Assembly: GCF_900089585.1 (NCBI RefSeq)
Contig: NZ_FLRH01000004.1
Location: 489,001 to 553,000, forward strand
From: Micromonospora sediminicola
Lineage (GTDB): Bacteria > Actinomycetota > Actinomycetes > Mycobacteriales > Micromonosporaceae
Length of the DNA stretch: 64,000 bases
Reading direction: 5' to 3'
This document shows, one piece after another, positions 1 through 8,294 of the stretch (within the stretch, counting starts at the first letter, position 1; every line of letters begins with the position of its first letter). Made by a program: the position numbers and the translations under genes. The notes beneath the pieces were generated by a model. That model ran no database searches, was not told the DNA's origin, and worked only from the letters and a program-made list of their open reading frames with translations.

Positions 1-2978
1 CGACGCTGACCGCGCAGCGCTTCGTCCCCGACCCGTACGGCGACGGGCGGCTCTACCGCACCGGCGACCTCGGCCGCCGGCTGGCCGACGGGCGGATCGA
101 GTTCCTCGGCCGGGGCGACTCGCAGGTCAAGGTGCGCGGGTTCCGGATCGAGCTGGGCGAGATCGAGGCGGCGTTGCGCCGGCACGACGCGGTCCGCGAC
201 GCGGCCGTGGTGGTCCGCGAGGACGCGGGCGAGAAGGCCGTGGTGGCGTACCTGACCCTGACCGGCAGCCCGGAGCCGGACACCTCCGGCGAGGTGACCG
301 CCGACTTCGCCGCCGACCCGGCGCCGTGGCGGGCGTTCGTGCGCACCTGGCTGCCGGACTACATGGTGCCGTCGGCGTTCGTGCCGCTGGACCGGATGCC
401 GCTCAACGCCAACGGCAAGGTCGACCGGTCGGCCCTGCCCGCGCCCCGCCGCGAGCGCGCCGAGGTCGGCGCAGGCACGCCGGACACGCCGCTGCGGGAG
501 GCGCTGGCGCGGCGCTGGGCGGAGGTGCTCGGCTACGAGCGCGTCGGCATCGACGACGATTTCTTCGACCTGGGCGGCGACTCGTTCCGCGCGATCAAGG
601 CGCTGGCCGGCACCGACCCGGCGATCAGCGTGCTCGACCTGTTCCGGCACCCGACCATCCGCGGGCTCACCGCGCACCTGGCCGAGACCGGCGGTTCGGC
701 CGGCCGGCTGCTGCACGAGCTGACCCCGGCCCGGCCGGGCACGCCGACCACGCTGACGCTGCTCTGCGTACCGTTCGGCGGCGGCAGCGCGATCACCTTC
801 CAGCCGCTCGCGGACGCCCTGCCGGCCGGGGTGTCGCTGTACGCGCTGGAACGCCCCGGGCACGACCTGAACCGCCCGGACGAGCCGATGCTCGACCTGG
901 ACGAGCTGGTGGACCGCTGCGTGGCCGAGGTGGTCGGACAGATCACCGGCCCGGTGGCCGTGTACGGGCACTGCGTGGGCGGCGCCGAGGCGGTCGAGCT
1001 GGCCCGCCGGCTGGAGGCGGCCGGCGTCGAGGTCACCGGCGTGGTGATCGGCGCGCACTTCCCCGCCCCCCGACTGCCCGGCCGGGTGTTCGGCTGGCTG
1101 CGCCGGTGGTTCCCGGTGGAGCGGTGGGCGTCGAAGCGGCGGACGCTGGAGTCGCTGCGTGCGATGGGTTTCTTCACCGAGGTCTTCGACTCCGCCGAGA
1201 AGGACTTCGTGATGCGGGTGGTCCTGGCCGACTCGGCCCGGGGCGAGGACTACTACACCGACGTGTACGCGCGGGGCCTGCCCCGCAAGCTGTCCGCGCC
1301 GCTGGTCTGCGTGGTCGGCAGCGGCGACCGGGCCACCGAGCTCTACCAGGAGCGCTACCTGGAGTGGGAGTTCTTCGCCGACCAGGTGTCGCTGGAGGTG
1401 ATCGAGGGCGCCGGCCACTACTTCGCCAAGCACCAGCCGGCCGAGCTGGCCGACGTCATCCTGACGCACTGCGCCACCGCGCCGGACGCCGCCAGCACCG
1501 GACCCGCGCCGGACGCCGCCACCGCCGGACCCGCACCGGCGGACCCGGCCCGGCCCGCCGCCGGACCCGCAGAGGCACGGGCGTCCCGGACCGCCCCGGC
1601 CCCGGCGGACGTCCCGGCGCGGCGGACGGCGACCCCCAGCCTGGCGGTGTTCTACCTGGTCGCGATCGGTCAACTGGTCTCGCTGATCGGCAGCGGCCTG
1701 ACCGCGTTCGGCATGGGCCTGTGGGTCTACCAGCGGACCGGGTCGGTGTCGCTGTTCGCCACCGCCACCGTGCTGGCGCTGCTGCCGGCCGTGGTGCTCT
1801 CCCCGATCGCCGGCGCGCTGGCCGACCGGTGGGACCGCCGAAGAATCATGGTCCTCGCCGACTGCCTGGCCGCCACCGGCACGGTCAGTCTCGCGTTGCT
1901 GCTCTGGTTCGGCCAGTTGCGCCTCTGGCACATCCTCACCGCGATCACCGTCACCGCCGTGGCCACCGCCTTCCAGCAACCCGCCTACCAGGCGGCCGTC
2001 ACCCAGCTGGTGCCCAAGCGCTACTACGGGCGGGCCAACGGCATCGTCTCGCTCGGCACCGCCACCAGCACCGTGCTGGCGCCGCTGGTCGGCGGCGCGC
2101 TGGTCCTCGCCGTCGGACTGCGCGGCATCGTGGTGATCGACCTGGTCACGTTCGTCGTGGCGGTGACCGTCACGCTGTCGGTCCGCTTCCCCGACACGCT
2201 CTTCGTCCGGCGGGAGGAGCCGTTCCGCCGTGAGGTGCTGGGCGGCTGGCGGTTCATCGTCCGCCGGCACGGTCTGGTCGCCCTGGTCGTCCTGGTGGCG
2301 TCGCTGAACTACTTCTTCGCCATGGTCGAGGTGCTGGTCACCCCGCTCACGCTCTCCTTCGGCGACCCGGCGGTGCTCGGCCGGGTGCTCGCCGCCAGCG
2401 GCGTCGGCATGGTGGTCGGGTCGGTGCTGATGGGCGTCTGGGGCGGCACCGCCCGGCGGACCACCGGCATCCTGGCCAGCGTCGTGCTGCTCGGCGTCTC
2501 ACTCCTCACCGTCGGGCTGCGGCCGGACCCGTTTTTCCCCGCCCTCGGGCTGTTCGGCATGGGCCTGGCCACCGCCCTGGTGAACACGCACTGGCTGGCG
2601 ATCGTGCAGGCCAAGGTGGGCCTGGAACTCCAGGGCCGGGTGCTGGCCATGGCGCAGATGCTGTCCTGGCTGATGGTGCCGGCCGGGTTCCTCAGCGCCG
2701 GCCCGCTGGCCGAGCACGTGCTCGCCCCGCTGGCCCGGCCGGACGGCCCGCTCGCCGGGCTGGTCGGCACCGGTCCGGGGCGCGGCATGGCCCTGGCCGC
2801 GATCCTGGCCGGCCTCTGCGCGCTGGCGCTGGCCGCGGGCGGCATCGCGTACCGGCGGATCCGGCGGCTGGAGGACGAGTTGCCGGACAACGACCCGGGC
2901 AGCGTCGTGCTGACCGACAAGGACCGCATCCAGGAGGAGGCGGACCGTCGCCTCGCCGCCGTGGGTGGTTCCCGGTGA
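1..2978 (+). CDS. NRPS A-PCP-TE fused to MFS exporter (5' end outside window)
   Basis: The reading frame is open from the left edge, so the N-terminal part is missing. Visible order, counting from the first full codon at base 3: end of an A domain with A7 (RLYRTGDL), A8 (GDSQVKVRGFRIELGE) and A10 (NANGKVDRSAL); a carrier protein with its phosphopantetheine Ser at residue 194 (LGGDSFRA); a type I thioesterase (residues 250-480) with GHCVGG at 322-327, D in VVGSGDRA and H in GAGHYF; a Pro/Ala-rich linker; then a complete MFS domain from about residue 547 with about 12 hydrophobic helices. The TE nucleophile is Cys (residue 324) where Ser is usual. The MFS part resembles macrolide-efflux-type MFS_3 proteins and probably exports the product. 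The next gene starts inside the stop codon (GTGA), so the two are translationally coupled. The A domain's substrate pocket lies outside the window. Confidence 0.93.
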   Translation, partial: TLTAQRFVPDPYGDGRLYRTGDLGRRLADGRIEFLGRGDSQVKVRGFRIELGEIEAALRRHDAVRDAAVVVREDAGEKAVVAYLTLTGSPEPDTSGEVTADFAADPAPWRAFVRTWLPDYMVPSAFVPLDRMPLNANGKVDRSALPAPRRERAEVGAGTPDTPLREALARRWAEVLGYERVGIDDDFFDLGGDSFRAIKALAGTDPAISVLDLFRHPTIRGLTAHLAETGGSAGRLLHELTPARPGTPTTLTLLCVPFGGGSAITFQPLADALPAGVSLYALERPGHDLNRPDEPMLDLDELVDRCVAEVVGQITGPVAVYGHCVGGAEAVELARRLEAAGVEVTGVVIGAHFPAPRLPGRVFGWLRRWFPVERWASKRRTLESLRAMGFFTEVFDSAEKDFVMRVVLADSARGEDYYTDVYARGLPRKLSAPLVCVVGSGDRATELYQERYLEWEFFADQVSLEVIEGAGHYFAKHQPAELADVILTHCATAPDAASTGPAPDAATAGPAPADPARPAAGPAEARASRTAPAPADVPARRTATPSLAVFYLVAIGQLVSLIGSGLTAFGMGLWVYQRTGSVSLFATATVLALLPAVVLSPIAGALADRWDRRRIMVLADCLAATGTVSLALLLWFGQLRLWHILTAITVTAVATAFQQPAYQAAVTQLVPKRYYGRANGIVSLGTATSTVLAPLVGGALVLAVGLRGIVVIDLVTFVVAVTVTLSVRFPDTLFVRREEPFRREVLGGWRFIVRRHGLVALVVLVASLNYFFAMVEVLVTPLTLSFGDPAVLGRVLAASGVGMVVGSVLMGVWGGTARRTTGILASVVLLGVSLLTVGLRPDPFFPALGLFGMGLATALVNTHWLAIVQAKVGLELQGRVLAMAQMLSWLMVPAGFLSAGPLAEHVLAPLARPDGPLAGLVGTGPGRGMALAAILAGLCALALAAGGIAYRRIRRLEDELPDNDPGSVVLTDKDRIQEEADRRLAAVGGSR

Positions 2979-5900
2979 GCGCGCCCGCCCGGCCCGCCGG
3001 ACCGACCCGCCGCGCCGCCACCCGGCGGGCCGGGGGCGGCACCACCGTGGACTGTCTGCACCGGATGGTCGCCGCCCAGGCGGCCCGGACCCCGGACGCG
3101 GAGGCGGTCCGGCGCGGCGAGACCACGCTCTCCTACCGGGACCTCGACGAGGCGGCGAACCGGCTGGCCCGGGTGCTGCTGGCGCGCGGCGTCGGTGTCG
3201 GCGACCGGGTCGGCGTCTGCCTGCCGCGCACGCCGGAACTGGTGGTCGCGCTGCTGGCCGTGCTCAAGGCCGGCGCCGCGTACGTGCCGCTGGACCCGGC
3301 CTACCCGGCGGCCCGGGTGGCGTTCATGACCGCCGACTCCGGGGCGCGGCTGGTGCTGACCCGGGCCGGGCTGGCCGACCGGTTCGCCGGCCCGACCGTA
3401 CTCGTCGACCGGCTCGACCCGGACGGCGACGGCACCGACCCGGCGACGCCGGTGACACCCGGGGATCTGGCGTACGTCATCTACACCTCCGGATCCACCG
3501 GGCGACCCAAGGGCGTCGCCATCGAGCACCGCTCGGCGTCGGTGCTGCTGCACTGGGTCCGGCAGACCTTCGACGACACCGAGCTGGGCGGGATGCTCGC
3601 CGCCACCTCGGTCTGCTTCGACCTGTCCGTCTTCGAGATCTTCGGCCCGCTGGCCTGGGGCGGCCGGGTGGTGCTGGTCGACGACGTGCTGGCGCTGGCC
3701 GCGCCCGACGCGGACCGGCTGCCGGTGACGCTGGTCAACACCGTGCCGGCGGCGATGGGCGAGCTGCTCACCGCCGGGGCGCTGCCGCCGGGCGTGCGTA
3801 CGGTCTGCCTGGCCGGCGAGCCGCTGACCGCCGCGCTGGCCGCCCGGGTGTGGGCCCGCCCGCACGTCCGCCGGCTGTGCAACCTCTACGGCCCGTCCGA
3901 GGACACCACGTACTCGACCTGGGCCGAGGTGCCGCCGGACGAGACGGAGCCGCCGATCGGCCGGCCGCTGCCGGGCACCCGGGCGTACGTGCTCGACCCG
4001 GACGGGCGGCCGTTGCCGCCCGGCGAGGCGGGCGAGCTGTACCTGGCCGGCGCCGGACTGGCCCGCGGCTACCTGGACCGGCCGGCGGAGACCGAGGCCC
4101 GGTTCCGGCCGGACCCGTTCCGCCCGGGCGAGCGGATGTACCGCACCGGGGACCGGGTCCGGCTGCGCCCGGACGGGCAACTGGCCTACCTCGGCCGGTT
4201 GGACGACCAGGTGAAGCTGCGCGGCTACCGGATCGAGCTGGGCGAGGTGGCCGCCCGGCTCGCCGCGCTGCTCGGCGTACGCGAGGCGACCGCCGCCGTC
4301 CGGCCCGGCCCGAGCGGGGACCCGCTGCTGGTCGGCTACCTGGTCGGCGAGCGGCGCGACGACGTCCGGGCCCGTCTGGCCGAGGTGCTGCCGGGGCCGC
4401 TCGTGCCGGCCGCCGTGGTCTGGCTGGACCGGCTGCCCACGCTGCCCAACGGCAAGGTCGACCGGGCCGCCCTGCCCGCGCCGGCGCTCGGCGGTGACCC
4501 GGACGGCAGCGGTCCGGACGACGGGACGCTCGGCCCGACCGCCGTCGCGGTGGCGACGGTGTGGCGGGAACTGCTCGGGGTGCCGGTGACCGGCCCGGAC
4601 GCCGACTTCCTCGCGCTCGGCGGCGACTCGCTGCTGGCGGTCCGCTGCGCCACCCGGCTGGCCGCCGCCACCGGCCGCCCGGTGCGCCCCGGTGACCTGT
4701 TCGCCCACCCGACGCTCGCCGCGCTCGCCGCCCACCTCGACGCGCCGCCCACCCCGGACGCCGACCCGACGGGTACGCCCGACGGCAGCGGCGCGGACCC
4801 GGCCGACGGCGTCCCCGCAGTCCCGGCCGACGGCGTCCCCGCGGACCCGGCCGACGCCGTCCCCGCGGACCCGGCCGACGGCGGGCCGGACGGCGGCGGG
4901 CCGGCGCCGCTCTCCCCCGCGCAGCGGCGGTTCTGGTTCCTGCACCGGCTCGACCCGGCCGACACGTCCTACCTGCTGGCGTTCGCGGTCCGCTTCGCCA
5001 CCCCGCTGGACCCGGAGCGGCTGACCCGGGCGCTGCACCGGGTGGTCGACCGGCATCCCGCGCTGCGCACGGTCCTGCCCGCCGGGCCGGACGGTCCGGT
5101 GCAGGTCGTGCGGCCCGACGCCCACCCCGCTCCCACCGTCGCGCCGCCCGACCCGGGCGCCCCGCTCGACGACCGGCTCGCCCGGCTCGCCGCCCAGGTC
5201 ACCCGTACCCCGATGGACCTGGCGGTGGGGCCGCTGCTGCGCGCGTGCCTGCTGCCCGACGCCGCCGGCCGGGCCGAGGCGTTGCTGCTGGTCGTGCACC
5301 ACGCCGTCGCCGACGACTGGTCGTTCGGGGTGCTGGTACGCGACCTGGCGTCGGCCTACGACGACCCCGACGCGCCACCCGGTGAGCCGGCGCCCGGACC
5401 GGCCGCCGTCGCCGCCGCCCAGCGCGCCTGGCTGGCCGGGCCGGCCGGACGGCGGGCCGTCGACGAGCTGGTGCGTGAGCTGCACGGCGCCCCCACCGTG
5501 CTCGACCTGGAGGCGCGGCGGAAGGGCCGCCCGACGCGTCCGGGGACCCCGCTCGACGGTCGGGCGCTGCGGACCACAGTGGAGCCGGCGACCGTGGCCG
5601 CGGTACGCGAGCTGGCCCGCGCCCACCGGGCCAGCCTGCACATGGTCGGGCTGACCGCGTTCGCCGCCCTGCTCGGCGCCGCCACCGGCCGGGACGACCT
5701 GCTGGTCGGCGTCGCCTTCGCCGGCCGCACCAGCGTGGCCGCCGAGCAGAGCGTGGGCTGCCACGTCAACACGCTGCCGCTGCGCCTGCGACCGGCCCTC
5801 GACCGTTCGTTCGCCGACCTGCTCGCCGAGGCACGGCGGGTCACCCTGTTCGCCGCCGCCCGCCAGGACGTCCCGTTCGACCTGCTGGTGGAACGGCTGA

Positions 5901-6226
5901 ACCCGGCCCGCCGGCCGCACCGCAATCCGCTCGTCCAGGTCGCGTTCGGGGTGCAGAACGCGCCGGCGGCCCGGCACCGCAGCGCCGTCGGCGGCGAGTT
6001 CACCGGCGTGGAGCTGACGCCGGACGCGGCCCGCCTCGACCTGACGCTCTGGCTGGACGACCGCCGGGGCGGGCTGGACGCGCTCTGGACCTACCGAACC
6101 GACCTGTTCAACCACGACGGGGTGGCGACGTGGCACCGCCGCCTCACCGCGCTGCTGCGCGCCGCCGCCGTCGACCCCGGGCGCAGTCTGGCCGACTGCG
6201 TCGACACCGCTGGGAGTGAGAGATGA
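2975..6226 (+). CDS. NRPS A-PCP-C, AmbB-like, predicted Ala-type adenylation
   Basis: 1083 residues with a GTG start overlapping the upstream stop by 4 bases. A domain at residues 30-500: A3 YTSGSTGRPKGV near 170, A5 NLYGPSED near 303, A8 GRLDDQVKLRGYRIELGE near 407, A10 PNGKVDRAAL near 490. Carrier protein with Ser552 in LGGDSLLAV. A Pro-Ala-Asp repeat linker follows (about residues 600-640). The condensation domain has HHAVADDW near 776, so the catalytic His and the Asp are kept but the usual Gly is Asp. My hand-read specificity code is D-L-F-N-C-A-L-T-Y, close to published Ala codes of the DLFNNALTYK type, so Ala is the best guess. There is no N-terminal C domain, so this looks like an initiation protein. 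The A-T-C layout is that of AmbB in AMB biosynthesis. The C domain would condense this residue with the next module. Confidence 0.93.
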   Translation: MSAPARPAGPTRRAATRRAGGGTTVDCLHRMVAAQAARTPDAEAVRRGETTLSYRDLDEAANRLARVLLARGVGVGDRVGVCLPRTPELVVALLAVLKAGAAYVPLDPAYPAARVAFMTADSGARLVLTRAGLADRFAGPTVLVDRLDPDGDGTDPATPVTPGDLAYVIYTSGSTGRPKGVAIEHRSASVLLHWVRQTFDDTELGGMLAATSVCFDLSVFEIFGPLAWGGRVVLVDDVLALAAPDADRLPVTLVNTVPAAMGELLTAGALPPGVRTVCLAGEPLTAALAARVWARPHVRRLCNLYGPSEDTTYSTWAEVPPDETEPPIGRPLPGTRAYVLDPDGRPLPPGEAGELYLAGAGLARGYLDRPAETEARFRPDPFRPGERMYRTGDRVRLRPDGQLAYLGRLDDQVKLRGYRIELGEVAARLAALLGVREATAAVRPGPSGDPLLVGYLVGERRDDVRARLAEVLPGPLVPAAVVWLDRLPTLPNGKVDRAALPAPALGGDPDGSGPDDGTLGPTAVAVATVWRELLGVPVTGPDADFLALGGDSLLAVRCATRLAAATGRPVRPGDLFAHPTLAALAAHLDAPPTPDADPTGTPDGSGADPADGVPAVPADGVPADPADAVPADPADGGPDGGGPAPLSPAQRRFWFLHRLDPADTSYLLAFAVRFATPLDPERLTRALHRVVDRHPALRTVLPAGPDGPVQVVRPDAHPAPTVAPPDPGAPLDDRLARLAAQVTRTPMDLAVGPLLRACLLPDAAGRAEALLLVVHHAVADDWSFGVLVRDLASAYDDPDAPPGEPAPGPAAVAAAQRAWLAGPAGRRAVDELVRELHGAPTVLDLEARRKGRPTRPGTPLDGRALRTTVEPATVAAVRELARAHRASLHMVGLTAFAALLGAATGRDDLLVGVAFAGRTSVAAEQSVGCHVNTLPLRLRPALDRSFADLLAEARRVTLFAAARQDVPFDLLVERLNPARRPHRNPLVQVAFGVQNAPAARHRSAVGGEFTGVELTPDAARLDLTLWLDDRRGGLDALWTYRTDLFNHDGVATWHRRLTALLRAAAVDPGRSLADCVDTAGSER
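4793..4888 (+). repeat. Four tandem 24-bp repeats in the NRPS linker
   Basis: Four consecutive 24-base units, each close to GCGGACCCGGCCGACGGCGT followed by CCCC, encode an 8-residue unit (ADPADGVP with small changes). They lie between the carrier protein and the condensation domain of the A-PCP-C protein. The reading frame is kept, so copy-number change would alter linker length without breaking the enzyme. Confidence 0.9.
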
Positions 6227-7278
6227 CCGATCAGACCCGGGTCGCACGGCCCGTCCCCCGTCGCGGCCGGGACCGGAACCTGGTGGACGTCCGGCCGGAC
6301 TGGTCCGGCGGCCCGCTGCCGGCGCTGGTCCGCGCCAACGTCCCCGACGTCGACCTGGCCGGCTGGCTGGCCGGGCACCGCGCCGAGGTCGACGAGCTGG
6401 CCCGCCGCGCCGGCGCGGTGCTGTTCCGCGGCTTCGCCGTGGCCGGCGCCGACGACTTCCGCACCGTGATGGCGGCGCTCTCCGGTGACGTGCTGTCCTA
6501 CGGCGAGCGTTCCTCGCCGCGCAGCCGGGTCACCGAGGGCGTCTACACCTCCACCGAGCACCCGGCCGACCAGCCGATCGTGCTGCACAACGAGCAGTCG
6601 TACACGGTCACCTGGCCGCTGCGCATCGTGTTCCACTGCGAGGTCGAACCGGCCGCCGGTGGGCGTACGCCGCTGGCGGACAGCCGTCGGGTGCTGGCCC
6701 GGCTGCGCCCGGAGACGGTCGCCGAGTTCGAGCGCCGTGGCGTGCTCTACCGGCGCAACTACCTGCCCGGGATCAGCCTGAGCTGGCAGACCGCGTTCCA
6801 GACCGACTCGCGCGCCGAGGTCGAGGCGTACTGCGCCCGCGCCATGATCGACGTGGAGTGGGTGGGCGAGACACAGCTGCGGACCCGGCAGGTCCGCCCG
6901 GCGGTACGCCGGCACCCGGTCACCGGCGAGCGGACCTGGTTCAACCACGCGCTGTTCTTCCACGTCACGTCGCTGCCCGAGGACGTCAGCGCCGGGCTGC
7001 GGGCCGCGCTGGCCGAGGAGGACCTGCCCTACCAGACCGCGTACGGGGACGGCACGCCGCTGCCGGACGACGTGCTGGCCGAGCTGCGCGCCGCGTACGC
7101 CGCGGAGACCCGCTCCTTCGCGTGGCGACAGGGAGACGTGCTGCTGGTGGAGAACATGCTCGCCGCGCACGCCCGGGAGCCGTTCACCCCGCCCCGGCGG
7201 ATCCTCACCGCGATGTCCGACCCGGTCGCCGCGCCGGAGCTGACCACGACGGGACCGGTCACGGGCGGCGCGGCGTGA
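6223..7278 (+). CDS. TauD/SyrP-type Fe(II)/2-oxoglutarate oxygenase (AmbC/AmbD-like), first copy
   Basis: 351 residues. The ATG overlaps the NRPS stop (ATGA). The iron-binding facial triad is visible as H122-x-E124 in LHNEQSY and H316 in LAAHAREPF, followed by an Arg-rich 2-oxoglutarate-binding stretch (PPRRIL). TauD/TfdA family members of this length inside NRPS operons (SyrP, KtzO/KtzP, AmbC/AmbD) hydroxylate carrier-bound or peptide-bound amino acids, commonly Asp or Glu. Here the following module reads as Glu-activating, so hydroxylation of a Glu residue at C3 or C4 is the likely role. The protein is a paralogue of the next gene and shares the VDLAGWLAG and FRGF motifs. Which carbon it attacks cannot be read from sequence. 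Confidence 0.92.
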   Translation: MTDQTRVARPVPRRGRDRNLVDVRPDWSGGPLPALVRANVPDVDLAGWLAGHRAEVDELARRAGAVLFRGFAVAGADDFRTVMAALSGDVLSYGERSSPRSRVTEGVYTSTEHPADQPIVLHNEQSYTVTWPLRIVFHCEVEPAAGGRTPLADSRRVLARLRPETVAEFERRGVLYRRNYLPGISLSWQTAFQTDSRAEVEAYCARAMIDVEWVGETQLRTRQVRPAVRRHPVTGERTWFNHALFFHVTSLPEDVSAGLRAALAEEDLPYQTAYGDGTPLPDDVLAELRAAYAAETRSFAWRQGDVLLVENMLAAHAREPFTPPRRILTAMSDPVAAPELTTTGPVTGGAA

Positions 7279-8294
7279 GCGCCCCGGGGCCGCGCCGGCG
7301 CGGCAGTGGTGGCACCGTCTCCGCACCGGTGACCCGGCGCACGCTCGGCGCTGACGACTTCGTGCTGCTGGTCGAGGCCGCCGTGCCCGACCTCGACCTG
7401 GCCGGCTGGCTCGCCGGGCGGCGGGCCGAGCTGCTGGCCGACCTGGACCGGCACGCGGCGGTGTTCTTCCGCGGGTTCGACGTGCACAGCGCCGACGACT
7501 TCGGACGCGCGGCCCGGGAGATCGGCCCGGAGCTGCTGGGCTACCTGGAGCGCGCCGCGCCCCGGCACGAGGTGGCGGACAAGGTGTTCACCTCGACCGA
7601 GTTCAACGCCGCCCAGTGGATCCCGCTGCACCACGAGATGTCGTACTCGCACAACTGGCCGACGCACCTGTTCTTCTACTGCGCGCAGCCGGCCACCGGC
7701 GACGGCGGCGCGACCCCGCTGGCCGCCGAGCGGGTGATCACCCCGCTGATCCCGGCCGAGGTGCGGGAGCGGTTCGGCCGCGACGGCGTCCGCTACGTAC
7801 GCAACTACGGGCCGCACCTGGACCTGCCCTGGCAGGAGGCGTTCCAGACCACCGACCGGGCGGAGGTGGAGGCGTACTGCGCCGCCTCGGCGACGGAGTT
7901 CACCTGGCTGGGCTCCGACGGGCTGCGGACCGTGGCGCGCCGGCAGGCGACGGCGACGCACCCGCGTACCGGGGAGACGGTGTGGTTCAACCACGCCCAC
8001 CTGTTCCACGTCTCGAACATGCCGCCCGAGGTGGCCGGCGCGCTGCTGCGCGAGTACGGCCCGGAGGGGCTGCCCCGCAACGCCTACCACGGCGACGGCG
8101 AGCCGATCGCCGACGAGGTGGTCACCGGCATCCGCGAGCTGTACCGGCGGCACGCCCTCTCCGTGCCCTGGCGGCGCGGCGACGTGCTGGTGGTGGACAA
8201 CTTCCTGGCCACCCACGGCCGGGAACCCTTCACCGGCGACCGGCAGATCCTGGTCGCCATGTCCGACCTCTACGTGAACCGGAGTGTGCTGTGA
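7275..8294 (+). CDS. TauD/SyrP-type Fe(II)/2-oxoglutarate oxygenase (AmbC/AmbD-like), second copy
   Basis: 339 residues. A GTG start overlaps the previous stop (GTGA). A longer in-frame reading upstream would run deep into the previous gene and is rejected. Iron ligands: H119-x-E121 in LHHEMSY and H314 in LATHGREPF, with Arg downstream (GDRQIL). It shares fold motifs with the preceding gene (PDLDLAGWLAG, FRGFDV, EVEAYCA, WFNHA) but is clearly diverged. Two successive hydroxylases before a Glu module match both the AMB pathway (AmbC, AmbD) and the kutzneride Glu hydroxylases (KtzO/KtzP). It probably oxidises a second carbon, or the opposite stereochemistry, of the same Glu-derived unit. The next gene starts inside its stop codon. 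Confidence 0.92.
   Translation: MSAPGPRRRGSGGTVSAPVTRRTLGADDFVLLVEAAVPDLDLAGWLAGRRAELLADLDRHAAVFFRGFDVHSADDFGRAAREIGPELLGYLERAAPRHEVADKVFTSTEFNAAQWIPLHHEMSYSHNWPTHLFFYCAQPATGDGGATPLAAERVITPLIPAEVRERFGRDGVRYVRNYGPHLDLPWQEAFQTTDRAEVEAYCAASATEFTWLGSDGLRTVARRQATATHPRTGETVWFNHAHLFHVSNMPPEVAGALLREYGPEGLPRNAYHGDGEPIADEVVTGIRELYRRHALSVPWRRGDVLVVDNFLATHGREPFTGDRQILVAMSDLYVNRSVL

Noticed and set aside
2975..6226. Cys activation by the A-PCP-C protein (code starts DLFN, as some Cys codes do)
   Set aside because: The later code positions (A-L-T-Y) fit Ala-type codes better than the Cys pattern L-S-L-I; kept as a minor alternative only.
2309..6247. Minus-strand open frame of 1312 codons across the NRPS genes
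   Set aside because: Antisense of strongly coding A, PCP and C domains. The translation is low-complexity Arg/Gly/Pro-rich with no domain; a product of high GC.
6223..8294. The two TauD genes as sulfur-acquisition taurine dioxygenases
   Set aside because: They overlap NRPS genes on both sides and have HxE rather than HxD iron ligands, as in NRPS-associated hydroxylases.
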